From Tubulanus polymorphus (taxonomy: Eukaryota; Nemertea; Palaeonemertea; Tubulaniformes; Tubulanidae), in contig NC_134026.1 in NCBI RefSeq assembly GCF_964204645.1, positions 19,238,650 through 19,302,649 of the forward strand: DNA of 64,000 bases, read 5' to 3'. The notes under the pieces were generated by a model that saw only the letters and a list, made by a program, of their open reading frames with translations, was not told where the DNA came from and made no database searches. Position 1 is the stretch's first letter. The number at the start of each line of letters is the position of its first letter. Below are positions 54,951 to 64,000 of this stretch, piece by piece. A program made the position numbers and the translations under genes.

Positions 54951-55728
54951 CAATTTTAAAAAATCTATCTATCGTCTGAATCGTGGGACTTCTTCGTTTA
55001 TGGGACACAAAAACGTTCGAAAATTGTGTAACCTCGATAACTCAACTACATTTTGTACGGTTTCTGGTTTCGGGAACGCCCCCCCCCCTGTTTCTTGGTC
55101 TTGATATGTTTATGCGAGGTTTACGGAAAAAATGCCACAAAATTTTGCGACGTTGACCACTTTGTGTAGAACGGCTATACACTTGGTACCCTAATGATGG
55201 CCAATGAAGTTTATCATTTCGTTCCTGGCAGGTATGGTAGGTTTGTAAGGCAAACGATAATAAATAAGAGATTAAGATGATTAAGTCAGGAAAACGACCA
55301 CATAAAATTGGAATGTAAAATGTAAATTTATTGGACAATTTCATATTCCATGCAAAAAACTACCTAACTACAGACCAGCTGTAAAACAAAATAACTACAT
55401 TTACGATGACTTATGAAATATGTAATGTATACATGTATAAGCAAAGAATATCACTCCCAACAGTTACATATCGATACAGCGTCGTGAATAGGAATCGGTG
55501 AATTCAGATGCAAAACGAGACCTCCCTGGAAAAAGTAAATTATATGCATCGTTCATTATAACAAAGGCGACACGGCCAAGGCCAGATCCAGGGATCCTAG
55601 AGGAAATGGTTCTCCAAAAATGTGTGCCATTCCGATAACCAAAATTACCCTTTTTACGTAAGTACTTTCGTAGCGGGTTGGGATACGAATATCACCTGCC
55701 ATGGATGCAGTTGCATGTTACATATACA

Positions 55729-55758
55729 ATGGACTCTATAAAACGTTTTAGAGTCCAT
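55729..55758. repeat. Short palindrome
   Basis: ATGGACTCTATAAAACG is mirrored by TTTTAGAGTCCAT, with one mismatch. Intergenic between DYNLT5 and ULK4. Confidence 0.6.
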
Positions 55759-56189
55759 GGTTATGCAGTGTACTGGTTTTGTACTTTTTAATCTTTTCTT
55801 CATCCACCCTTGGATTGTGCCGGACAAACATATTTTTTCAAAAACTTAATGAACTTATACATCAAATATTCGATTAACAAAGCATCACTTATTGAGTGTT
55901 TTAATCATCAATTGTTAGAGCCCAGATATACAAACACACATGATGTACATTTGCTATACTTCCGATGTGTCTAATGGTAGTTACAAAATTTGTAATAACT
56001 AAAAAATGTTATAATCAAACACAAACTTAAAGGTTTCAGTATTGGCAAACTGCAAGAACTGAATACCTGTCGTTTCTTTTTGCAAGTAGATTTTAACACC
56101 ATTAAGAGTAATATTACATAAAAACCTATTTCAATCTAAAATGAGCAAGAAATGAATGAGGTTTCGAGAATGTTTTTGATATTCCTTAA

Positions 56190-56477
56190 CCCTTTCAGTG
56201 CTTCTACATCGCAGTGCGGTGTACGAATCAGTGATGGATTTTGCGAATACACCACACTGCGATGTATTGATTTAATTAGTAATTACTGATTATCTCTCTT
56301 GAAAAATGGCAGCACCAGTCAAACATAGTGAAATATTAGTAACTAATGATATACCGCGCCAGGGTGTAGACACACTATAGTGCTATTCCTGATATTCTAC
56401 ACACTAGGGTGGAATTTTACAAAATTTTCACATTATCTTCAGCACTATAGGGTATTAATTAGCCAGCACTGAAAGAG
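56190..56477. mobile_element. TTAA-flanked piggyBac-like MITE, copy 3 (inverted)
   Basis: TTAA at 56186-56189 and 56478-56481 enclose CCCTTTCAGTGCTTCTACA ... GCCAGCACTGAAAGAG. The internal order is reversed relative to copies 1 and 2. Confidence 0.75.
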
Positions 56478-56934
56478 TTAAGTAACTGAGCCCTAAAAAC
56501 AATAGTCACACTACCCTAACTGACCGGCCAAATAAAGAAAATGGCCCTGCCAGATTTCTTTAATGGAGTTTTAAGTTTCTCTGAAAATACAAATATACTA
56601 AACAAACATGTTACAACTGTATTGCACAGAGGTTTGTTAACACTGATCCCCAGGCAACGCTTACATGTCCCATTATAACTACATATCAATAACTCTTTTT
56701 CTGTTGCCACTGGGTCATCCTTTCCTACCGATGAAGGTAGAAATAACAAAAAATTCCCTGGGCCTCTCAATGAACCAACCTGTTCTAGACTGGAAGCGAA
56801 AATAACACATTACACTAAATATTGTTGAACTACATTTTATGAAAAAATCACAACTTCAGTCAAAACAAAATCTAAATAACAGAATCAGAAGTTGCAGGTT
56901 GCACAGTTGCAGGTACCAGTATATTGGACTCTTA

Positions 56935-57734
56935 AGCCGGGCCGCACTAGGCGATTTTTAGTCGCCAGTACAAAGATTTGAATCATCGGCGATTTTTATG
57001 AAAATCGCCATCCGTCGCCAGCGACCGTACATTAGACGATTTTTATCACCGAATCGCAGGCATCCTCGCTTGCCGGAGCTTGATTCCCGTCCACTGGAGC
57101 TCACGCTAACACAAACCCTGGCCGCAAACCCTCATTATCTATAGTATATTACATTGCCCATTTCTTGGCCGGACAGCGTCCACCAGTCTATATTTCAGTC
57201 CACCAATCAGATGCGTGGTAATTATATAGAACAAACCTGCTGGGTAAAATCAATGCACCTGTTTGGCTAGATATATAGACTGGAGGGCAATGAGTGTTAA
57301 CCTGTCCGCCCAAGAAATCTTGGGCTTTTTAACCATTATTATGAAGGGTGTGCGGCCAGGGTTTTTGTTGACGTGAGCCCCGACGAGTGGAAATCTAACC
57401 CTGACAATCGAGGATGAATCACAGGTCGTGAAGTGGTGCCACGTGATTACAAAATGGCCGCATTTCATTTTTGGCTGTGGGGGGTCGCCATTTTGTGAAT
57501 GCACATGATTTCTATACTGGCGCTGATTGGCTGTTTTTGATTGGATTCAAAGCGTTGCGTCGCTACTAGCCGCACACTAGGCGATTTACTGCCGATCCTT
57601 GGCGACCCTCGGCGATCTCGTCGCCGAATATCTAGTATGCCAGATACTGAGCGATCTTGTCGCCGGCGATGATTTGTCGGCCGACAATGGTTGCGACGAA
57701 AATCGCTGAGAAATCGCCTAGTGTGCGCCCGGCT
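56935..57734. mobile_element. Family D TIR element (800 bp)
   Basis: Ends AGCCGGGCCGCACTAGGCGA and, from the right, AGCCGGGCGCACACTAGGCG, flanked by TTA (56932-56934 and 57735-57737). Subterminal arms are rich in GGCGATTTT and TCGTCGCC words. Harbinger-like target site; no transposase frame seen. Confidence 0.8.
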
Positions 57735-58357
57735 TTAGCCCATTTTACAATAGCAATTAATGGGTTCATAATACCATGAATATATCTAGTTTATGCATTC
57801 ATAATACCTAGAAAAGCTGCAGGTATTATACTGCTAAGTGACCACTACCAAATATATCCTATTTTTTTTAGAACCATTGATGAAACATTCTGTGTTGTGA
57901 AGATGATAAAAATAGGTCTGAAATATATCCTTGAGCTTATATTCATTGGTACATTTCGACCATATCCTAATAGTTTTCCTGAAGATTACTATTATGATAC
58001 AGTTGAAACATTGGATGAAAATAAGCTCAAGGAAACACTTTAGACTCTTTTTATTCGAAGGATGGGATTTGATATCCTCCTATTTCATGTTTACGTAGGC
58101 ATCAATCGGCCTCCCAAGACATTCACCATTTCAATGTGAAGTCTTAACGATCACTCAAGCAAATTGGTGCTGACCGAAGGTCTAATTTGATTAGTGTTGG
58201 TTGTTTAAATTCATTCTCGATCAAATCTCAGGTGAAGTCCTGAATACATGGAAGTGTCAAACATCAGATGGGTGGCTCTGGGCAAGATTGATCGGTGCTT
58301 GGCCTGCACTAAACCTGGATTCTAAAAATTTTCCTAAATATTTTGCAAGTGAAGTCA

Positions 58358-58363
58358 TTTATT
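58358..58363 (-). terminator. ULK4: Polyadenylation signal AATAAA for ULK4
   Basis: A minus-strand AATAAA lies about 115 nt downstream of the ULK4 stop codon, a usual 3' UTR distance. It is the first canonical signal after the stop. Confidence 0.55.
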
Positions 58364-58477
58364 ATCGATCGTTTTAACTATAGAAATTGGCCTGGTGATA
58401 CACACACAAGCCTACCATAACATCAACTGAAGACTCAAATGCCATCATATTTTTGTCCTGGATGCATCATAGTCAGC

Positions 58478-58544
58478 TTATCGATATCCAGTCACTTTGA
58501 GAATTTCCCCGGCTAATGAAGAAACAGCCACATCGGCGTGAGAG
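58478..58544 (-). CDS. ULK4: ULK4 last coding exon
   Basis: Acceptor TTTTTCAG|CTCTCA, phase 2, stop TAA at 58480-58478. It encodes SHADVAVSSLAGEILKVTGYR. The end of the open frame fits the human C-terminus in length and hydrophobic pattern. Confidence 0.92.
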
Positions 58545-61500
58545 CTGAAAAAGAAGAAATAGGAGAACATATTATACATTGCATCAACAATTCCTTAAGT
58601 CTTAATGAATTAAATGAAGCGTAAACAATACACAGTAGAACCTCATTTGGTGTGAGTCAACTGAAAAAATTGCTCAAAGTAAACGTAATGAAATTCTTTA
58701 CCGATTCTTAACTTAATACCTGATTAACTCTCCAGTCATTTTTGATACATTAATCCTTTTTCTTTTTGATCTTAAATAGGGATTGACCCTGCTATTGATT
58801 TGATTGGTAGATTTCGTTTGATTTGGTTTGATTTAGTAATTCTAAACTGTTAGAAAACAAACAAGATATCAAAGCCTGATCTTACCTAGCTGTTTGAACT
58901 AGCGAATGAATCGTTTCAGCAAGTTCAGCTCCATGTCTCTTCATATTTTCACAATGAATATGGTCAGCACATACCTAAACAAACATAATCTTTCGTACAT
59001 AATCTTCTCACAATAACAACATTAAATTCAGTGCTAGTGCATATAGGCCTATAATAGCACAGGCAGAGGTATAGTAGTTACAGCCTGTGGGCTTTTATAA
59101 CTGGATCTTTATTAAAGCCTATCGGAGACTGGAAATTTCTAGGCGCCAGTCGCTGCAATCAGCAAATGTCCATTTTTGCACACTTATTTTCTGTTTTCCA
59201 AAATTCCCCTTTAGTGAACACCAGGGGGGGCACTGGTGGGGAGTTATCAATGCCTCTGAGCAATTGGTCGCTTGAGGTCTGCCATGCGCTATAACAGGAG
59301 ATTAGAAATGATTATTTTTCCTGGTAAAGATCTACGGTATATCATGTAACTTGTCAAAATGGCGACCATTGAACGGAAGTAATATGTAGCAGCCTCTGCA
59401 CTTTTTTTATTACTATTCAACGTAGATGACAACGAATCCATTCGCATACATTCTGAACATTTCGAAGTGGAATGCCAGTCCAATCGAAAGCTCTGAATGA
59501 ATGGCCATGTCAAAATAATCTGGAGATGATGTGTCAAATAAACAAGGCCTTTCAGCCCATTTCATTGAGAATTTCATCCTTTTCTACCATGCCAAGCCAC
59601 TGCCTCCGTCACCATTTTAGGTATCACATGATAATTATTCGCTCACTCAGTCAATGGCTAGTTGACGAGTTGCTCGGTGTTTCAAGCAGCGTCTGCACAC
59701 AAGGCAACACTGAGCAACTTCTCAGCAACAAGCGATATGTTTGTTAGGAGACTCTGAGCAAATCAATTCCACAACAAGCAATTTCTGTCTCCTGTTATCG
59801 CAAATGAACAATTTTTTTCTTTGCCTTCAAGCATTTTGAATGTCGCTCAAGAATAGCTTGAACAGTACCCCGTCTGAACCAGGCTTAAAAGGCTATACTT
59901 TAAAAGATAGCAATTGGAACTGCGCGTACTACTTATAGACCATTCCAAAAGCTAGCTCATAATCCACATAAAATCATTTTTAAAGTTTGGCGCTGATGCA
60001 TAGATGTACCGCTAACTCATGCACTTAAGATATTAGCTTTGGCTTTACTGATTCTTCTACTGGTGTTTACTGTATGTATCACATGATGGAAGAACACTTA
60101 CTAATCGTTTTATGATTCTTAGAAGAACTTTCTGTTTCTTAGAATCAGCTTTACTCAAAGCATCTTTATAGCAGTTCTGTAACATAGGAAAAGAGCGAAT
60201 AATTAAATCTCGAAATCGGTCAACCTCACGAAAATTCATATTTCACGTTTTTCAAATAATTATTCCAGATTTTTATGATCTGGGCAGATTGAAAGAAAAT
60301 TTCATATCAACACACTTTGTGTATAAATTCTGAGCTCCATACTTCATGCCACAGAAAAAAGGATGAAAATGTTTCGACAAGACACTTTTCTTGAATTGTT
60401 CAGATTTTCCAAATTTATCACATTTTTTCACAATTCTACAAGCAGATACTGGTATCCATTTGTCACATTAATCTGACTCTATCATAATGGTTCGAAGATT
60501 TGTGTTGGAAACTAGTGATAATTCAGCCCAAACATATTCCAGTTAATTCTACTGCATACCATATTCTCTGGACTCATGGCATTCGGATTTTCACCTCCGA
60601 ATAACTGTACAATAAGGGACAGCGATTTACAAGCTAAATCAGCAACTTCGCGATCGTCATTACACAACTGTAAAATAATGATCAATAGTTTTCAAATAAG
60701 AAAATCTTTTCATCAACACAATGCAACAACAAGAACGAAAACCCCGAAAAATGTACATGATCCAAATACGAAAAGCAATCTGCTGACCATAATAGCTTTT
60801 TTGGCAAGATGTTAGTTTTGTTACCTGATTGGCATAATTTAACCGTAAAGGCCTATTATCACAATCTGCTAATGTAATTTCCCTTGCCAATTAGATCAGT
60901 TAAACCAGGTTTATGATCAAAATGAGATTAAAAACTGAAGGACACACTTTTCACGAAAATGAAATGAGACATATATTCTGAAATGCAATTGCCGATATTT
61001 CAACTTTGAAGTCGTTCAACTCTTTATCAAAAGGGCACAAAAACTAATAACTAATTGTCAAAACATGATATCCACTGCTTTTGACCATGGCTGATAGAAA
61101 ATGTGATGAAGAAATTATGTACTGAACACAATAAATAGATTTAAAAAAGAATTCACAGGTATTTTGGCAAATTCTTTGAGATTTTCATCGTTTGTATTGC
61201 ATCCACTCACCAGCTGTGCATGGAGACTCATCAATTCAGTAAATTGTTTATTGACCAGTAACAGTTTCTCAGCCTCTTCAGCATCAAATGTTCCCCCATC
61301 CGTACCGGTTTTCTTAGCCTGAAAGTGAAACCATGAAATAAAAAACAAGTCAATACTCGTTAGTCTGTTGCAAGATAGAGATTCATAAAAGCCCTAAGAG
61401 TTTCATCATGTGTCATTTGATCATTATCAACTGATCAAGAATGAAAGACATATTTTAATTATCAGGTGAATTACCCATAACTTCGGAGCCTGCTTATTAA

Positions 61501-63720
61501 GGATACTACGTATCAATATTTGCTTAAATAATTAAACAGCCTAATGAAGGTATAGTGTGGTTAAGACAAATTTCTCTCAGACAAGCTGAGTGGTCTCGTT
61601 CATTCAGCAGCATACCTACCTGCAACGCTTTCCTGACGACATCGGACACATACTTCAGAATTCCGTGAACCGTTTCTAGTAACGACTGCATCGTATTGCT
61701 GACCATTTTGGTATCAACACGGTCATCAACCTCCAAGCACAATGCAGTCACTTCGATGAATACATTTGATACGTGGTCAATGATGCCTGAACAACAAAAA
61801 TAGATGATTTGAGTACATAGGCAGATGTACTCTGTACACTTCTTTGCGATATTGATTCATAGCAAAATACAGTAGATCATGCAAATGTTAAAATATTCTA
61901 AATGGTTGACAATATCAATACTCCACATCGCCTAGTGAGCACATACAGAAACCAATGAAACTTCCATAAAACTACATAGAAATTGATTCAACATAAACTG
62001 AATCAATTTAAGAGTTGAATTACCCCGATAAGCCCAGAACTGTAAAATTGTACAATGACGTATATTACCTTGATCATACAAATCATGCATATCAGTTTCA
62101 CGACGAACCACTAAAAATGCTAAAATGTTGATAACTGTGTTCATAGTCATTCCACCAGGACTTGTCTGATGATCCTATTAACAATTGATAGATGTACAAC
62201 AATTAGGCCTAACTGAGACTTCTCTATTCAATTACAGATCGGTTTTGAAACTAAATATCGTACTTACCAACAAAACTTGGAACAAAACTGCTACTAGACC
62301 GAGTTTGTGTAATTTTCTGAAAAATGAATTACCATTTTTACTTTAGTTTGATCACAAGAAAGATTCCGATATGTGAAACATTTCAAATCGGCATTTAAAA
62401 CCAGTGCATACCGACCTGATGAACAACGGACTCTGCTCAATCAAAGCTAGCAATAGTTTCAAGCAAAACGATGGCAGAGGATCTTGATCCAATAAAAGTT
62501 GTTCATAGCTAGATGAAAATGAGAATACTTTGATAAAACATTCCCTATCTAGAGCAGCTCTCTATCAAAATTTGACATACAAATGACTTAATTGGGTGAC
62601 ATTGCAGCATTGCAATACAAGAAGCAACCTTTTGACTAAGAAGAATGCTTGAAAGAATTTTATATGGTTCTTACAATTTTAGTAAAAATGTCATGAATTC
62701 TTAACTTTTCAAAGATTTGATCCTAGGGATAAATTGTTGAATATATTGGTATACTCCCGCAGTTTGATGAGGTTTTATCACTCACAGAGGTGAAAGGATA
62801 TTTCTCATGATGTTGGGTCACTTAAGGACAGTTTCTAAAGCTGTTAGATCACTTATCAAGTTAGCAGGATATTTTCCATGACGATTGATCACTTAAGGAT
62901 AGTTTCTGATGATGCAATATGACTTACTGAGGTAACAGGATAGTTTCAATGATGTTATGTAGTTGTTTACAGTTGTCCTGATGGTGCGTGAATTGTTCCC
63001 CAGCTAAAAGCGCCGACGCGATATCCGAAAACAACTTCATGCTTAATACTCTCAAATCGCCTGAGAAGAAAAACAATGCATCCTAGTTTTGCAGCATTTA
63101 GTAAGACGACTGCTTCAGAAACATTTCCCACTAGAAAGTTCACATTATCTTGTTGATTTCTCTGGATGTTTTCATGGATTTTTCCGAGGGTTCCAGATAC
63201 ATTCATTAAGCAAGTATAACTCATCTGGTTCGAATAGAGGGGACAAAGCATTCAAGGCAAAGATCTGTTACTTTCCAATGTCTTGCAGATATGTGATCAG
63301 TTCAGGGGCGGATCCAGGATTTTCAAAGTGGGGCTCTGCTGGTCATGCCCCAGATCGAAAAGTAAGCCTGCGTGTGTAGGAATGTCACATACTCCTAACC
63401 AAAGTCCCTTTTAATTGATTTAAATTGACAGTGTTTTGAAATTTACCAAAAAGAATTACTGGTTCGACAAATGCTCTAGTTCAGACGGTATTGCTATGCA
63501 CCGGCCTATGAAGGGCTTAAGAATATGTACTTAACTCATGTACTATGAGTTCAAAATCATTACTGAAACTCACCATTACTAGTAGTTACTAGACTGGCAA
63601 GTGGAGGCAATACTTTCTTGATTATCTCTCCTTGAAATTCCAACAATAAATTTGGATGTTGAGCGATGGCTTCAATCACAGCCAATGTGGTTTGGACGAA
63701 TTGATCAGTACTGCCATTTC
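58478..63720 (-). CDS. ULK4: ULK4, C-terminal HEAT/ARM-repeat part (gene-level, 5' part outside window)
   Basis: Ten coding exons in order: 63720-63574, 63060-62928, 62509-62416, 62316-62268, 62174-62069, 61786-61620, 61318-61211, 60667-60560, 60176-60102, 58974-58886, plus the stop-bearing exon 58544-58478. All junction phases agree except for a one-base insertion inside 62509-62416. Landmarks: PPLASLVTTSN, NIIETILLP, YEQLLLDQDP, ALCLEVDD, LVQLFGGENP-like IVQLFGGENP, KVLLRIIKRL and AVSSLAGEILKVTGYR-stop. These match the C-terminal repeats of human ULK4 as I remember them. ULK4 is a pseudokinase of the Fused/ULK group, linked to motile cilia and neuronal development. Kinase domain exons must lie above 64000. 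Confidence 0.92.
58886..58974 (-). CDS. ULK4: ULK4 penultimate exon
   Basis: Acceptor GTTTAG|GTATGT and donor CTAG|GTAAGA, phase 0 to 2. It encodes VCADHIHCENMKRHGAELAE then TIHSLVQTA. Confidence 0.92.
58975..60101 (-). other. ULK4: ULK4 intron
   Basis: AT-rich intron of 1.1 kb. A stretch at 59220-59780 is open in several frames, but nothing is recognisable. Confidence 0.7.
60102..60176 (-). CDS. ULK4: ULK4 exon
   Basis: Acceptor TATGTTACAG|AACTGC and donor TTA|GTAAGT, 25 codons in phase 0. It encodes NCYKDALSKADSKKQKVLLR then IIKRL. Confidence 0.92.
60560..60667 (-). CDS. ULK4: ULK4 exon
   Basis: Acceptor TTTTACAG|TTGTGT and donor ATG|GTATGC, 36 codons in phase 0. It encodes LCNDDREVADLACKSLSLIV then QLFGGENPNAMSPENM, the most conserved block of the ULK4 C-terminus. 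Confidence 0.94.
61211..61318 (-). CDS. ULK4: ULK4 exon
   Basis: Acceptor TTTCAG|GCTAAG and donor CTG|GTGAGT, 36 codons in phase 0. It encodes AKKTGTDGGTFDAEEAEKLL then LVNKQFTELMSLHAQL. Confidence 0.92.
61620..61786 (-). CDS. ULK4: ULK4 exon
   Basis: Acceptor TTGTTCAG|GCATCA and donor CAG|GTAGGT, phase 1 to 0. It encodes IIDHVSNVFIEVTALCLEVD then LLETVHGILKYVSDVVRKAL. ALCLEVD corresponds to TLCLDVD of the human protein. Confidence 0.92.
62069..62174 (-). CDS. ULK4: ULK4 exon
   Basis: Acceptor TTAATAG|GATCAT and donor CAAG|GTAATA, phase 0 to 1. It encodes DHQTSPGGMTMNTVINILAF then VVRRETDMHDLYDQG. The human counterpart ends ELLYEQG. Confidence 0.88.
62268..62316 (-). CDS. ULK4: ULK4 exon
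   Basis: Acceptor TTTTTCAG|AAAATT and donor TTG|GTAAGT, phase 2 to 0. It encodes KLHKLGLVAVLFQVLL, a short helical repeat piece. Confidence 0.82.
62416..62509 (-). CDS. ULK4: ULK4 exon with one-base frame disruption
   Basis: Acceptor TCATCTAG|CTATGA and donor CAG|GTCGGT. It opens as YEQLLLDQDPLPSFCL, then one extra base near 62460-62461 shifts to a stop, while the other frame continues KLLLALIEQSPLFI and matches the next exon's phase. The exon is 94 nt where 93 is needed. Either a sequencing or assembly error or a broken allele. Confidence 0.85.
62928..63060 (-). CDS. ULK4: ULK4 exon
   Basis: Acceptor CTTCTCAG|GCGATT and donor CTCA|GTAAGT, phase 1 to 2. It encodes DLRVLSMKLFSDIASALLAG then CKQLHNIIETILLP. 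Human ULK4 has an equivalent LFSLRLLSE ... DVLLPQYEQ stretch. Confidence 0.88.
63574..63720 (-). CDS. ULK4: ULK4 exon
   Basis: Acceptor CACTTCAG|GAAATG and donor AATG|GTGAGT, phase 1 to 1. It encodes NGSTDQFVQTTLAVIEAIAQ then HPNLLLEF and KVLPPLASLVTTSN. Helical repeat character is clear. Confidence 0.9.
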
Positions 63721-64000
63721 CTGAAGTGAATGAATTATGAGATATGTAATGAGAATAATAAATACAATAATATGATGATGATTACGATGAACAAGCAACT
63801 AAAACTTCAAATTCAGCATTTTTTCCGTTTAAGGAAGCATCTATATCTTTATCTGGTTCTATAATAGTACACTTCATTATCATCATACATGTTTTAAAGC
63901 TCGTCAGTTGAAGTTAAAAGTTTTCGGTAAACGCTCATAATTGAAAAAAAATAAATACACCAGTGAGATGAATAGGGATTTTTTTCTGCTCTTTCCTTCA

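Larger units (their letters stand above)
54531..58357. other. Intergenic region between DYNLT5 and ULK4
   Basis: Holds the (AT)n run, a C-run near 55080, a piggyBac-like MITE, the family D element and a short palindrome. No gene recognised. Confidence 0.55.

Noticed and set aside
60835-60900. Possible extra ULK4 exon ending GCCAATCAG|GTAACA
   Set aside because: Exons 61318-61211 and 60667-60560 join directly in phase and in the order of the human protein.

Overview
The window is intron-rich, AT-rich eukaryotic DNA. Short exons of about 20-300 bp sit in long introns with GT-AG boundaries, and several families of small DNA-transposon derivatives are present. Protein content (ULK4, a Tctex-type dynein light chain, and an RP1-like doublecortin protein fused to PLAT domains) points to a marine invertebrate with motile or sensory cilia. 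A lophotrochozoan such as a mollusc is my best guess. That is inference, and no rRNA or mitochondrial sequence is present to confirm it.

All three recognisable genes are on the minus strand. (1) From about 40.9 kb down past position 1 runs one very large gene. I rebuilt it exon by exon by matching splice sites and codon phases. It encodes two RP1-type doublecortin (DCX) domains, two PLAT domains, a beta-trefoil-like block, a basic Pro/Ser linker, two more PLAT domains, and a long tail. The tail has Glu/Asp-rich segments and ends, within the window, in a 48-residue tandem repeat. The 29 constitutive coding exons are phase-consistent throughout and give at least about 1,646 codons; the 3' end lies outside. 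A good X-box (RFX site) lies just upstream of a probable non-coding first exon. (2) At 51.4-54.5 kb is a Tctex1-family dynein light chain of DYNLT5 (TCTEX1D1) type. (3) At 58.5-63.7 kb are the last ten coding exons of ULK4 (C-terminal HEAT/ARM part), with stop codon and polyadenylation signal. One exon carries a one-base insertion that breaks the frame.

The rest is intron and intergenic DNA. It holds at least four families of TIR elements with TWA target duplications (Harbinger-like), one with a remnant Myb/SANT-like reading frame. There are also TTAA-flanked piggyBac-like MITEs, about 83-bp hairpin elements, several isolated foldbacks, an (AT)n microsatellite and two clear nested insertions.

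Functionally the three genes have a common theme: an axonemal or ciliary microtubule protein, a dynein light chain and a cilia-associated pseudokinase-family member. No tRNA, rRNA, CRISPR array or prokaryotic feature was seen.
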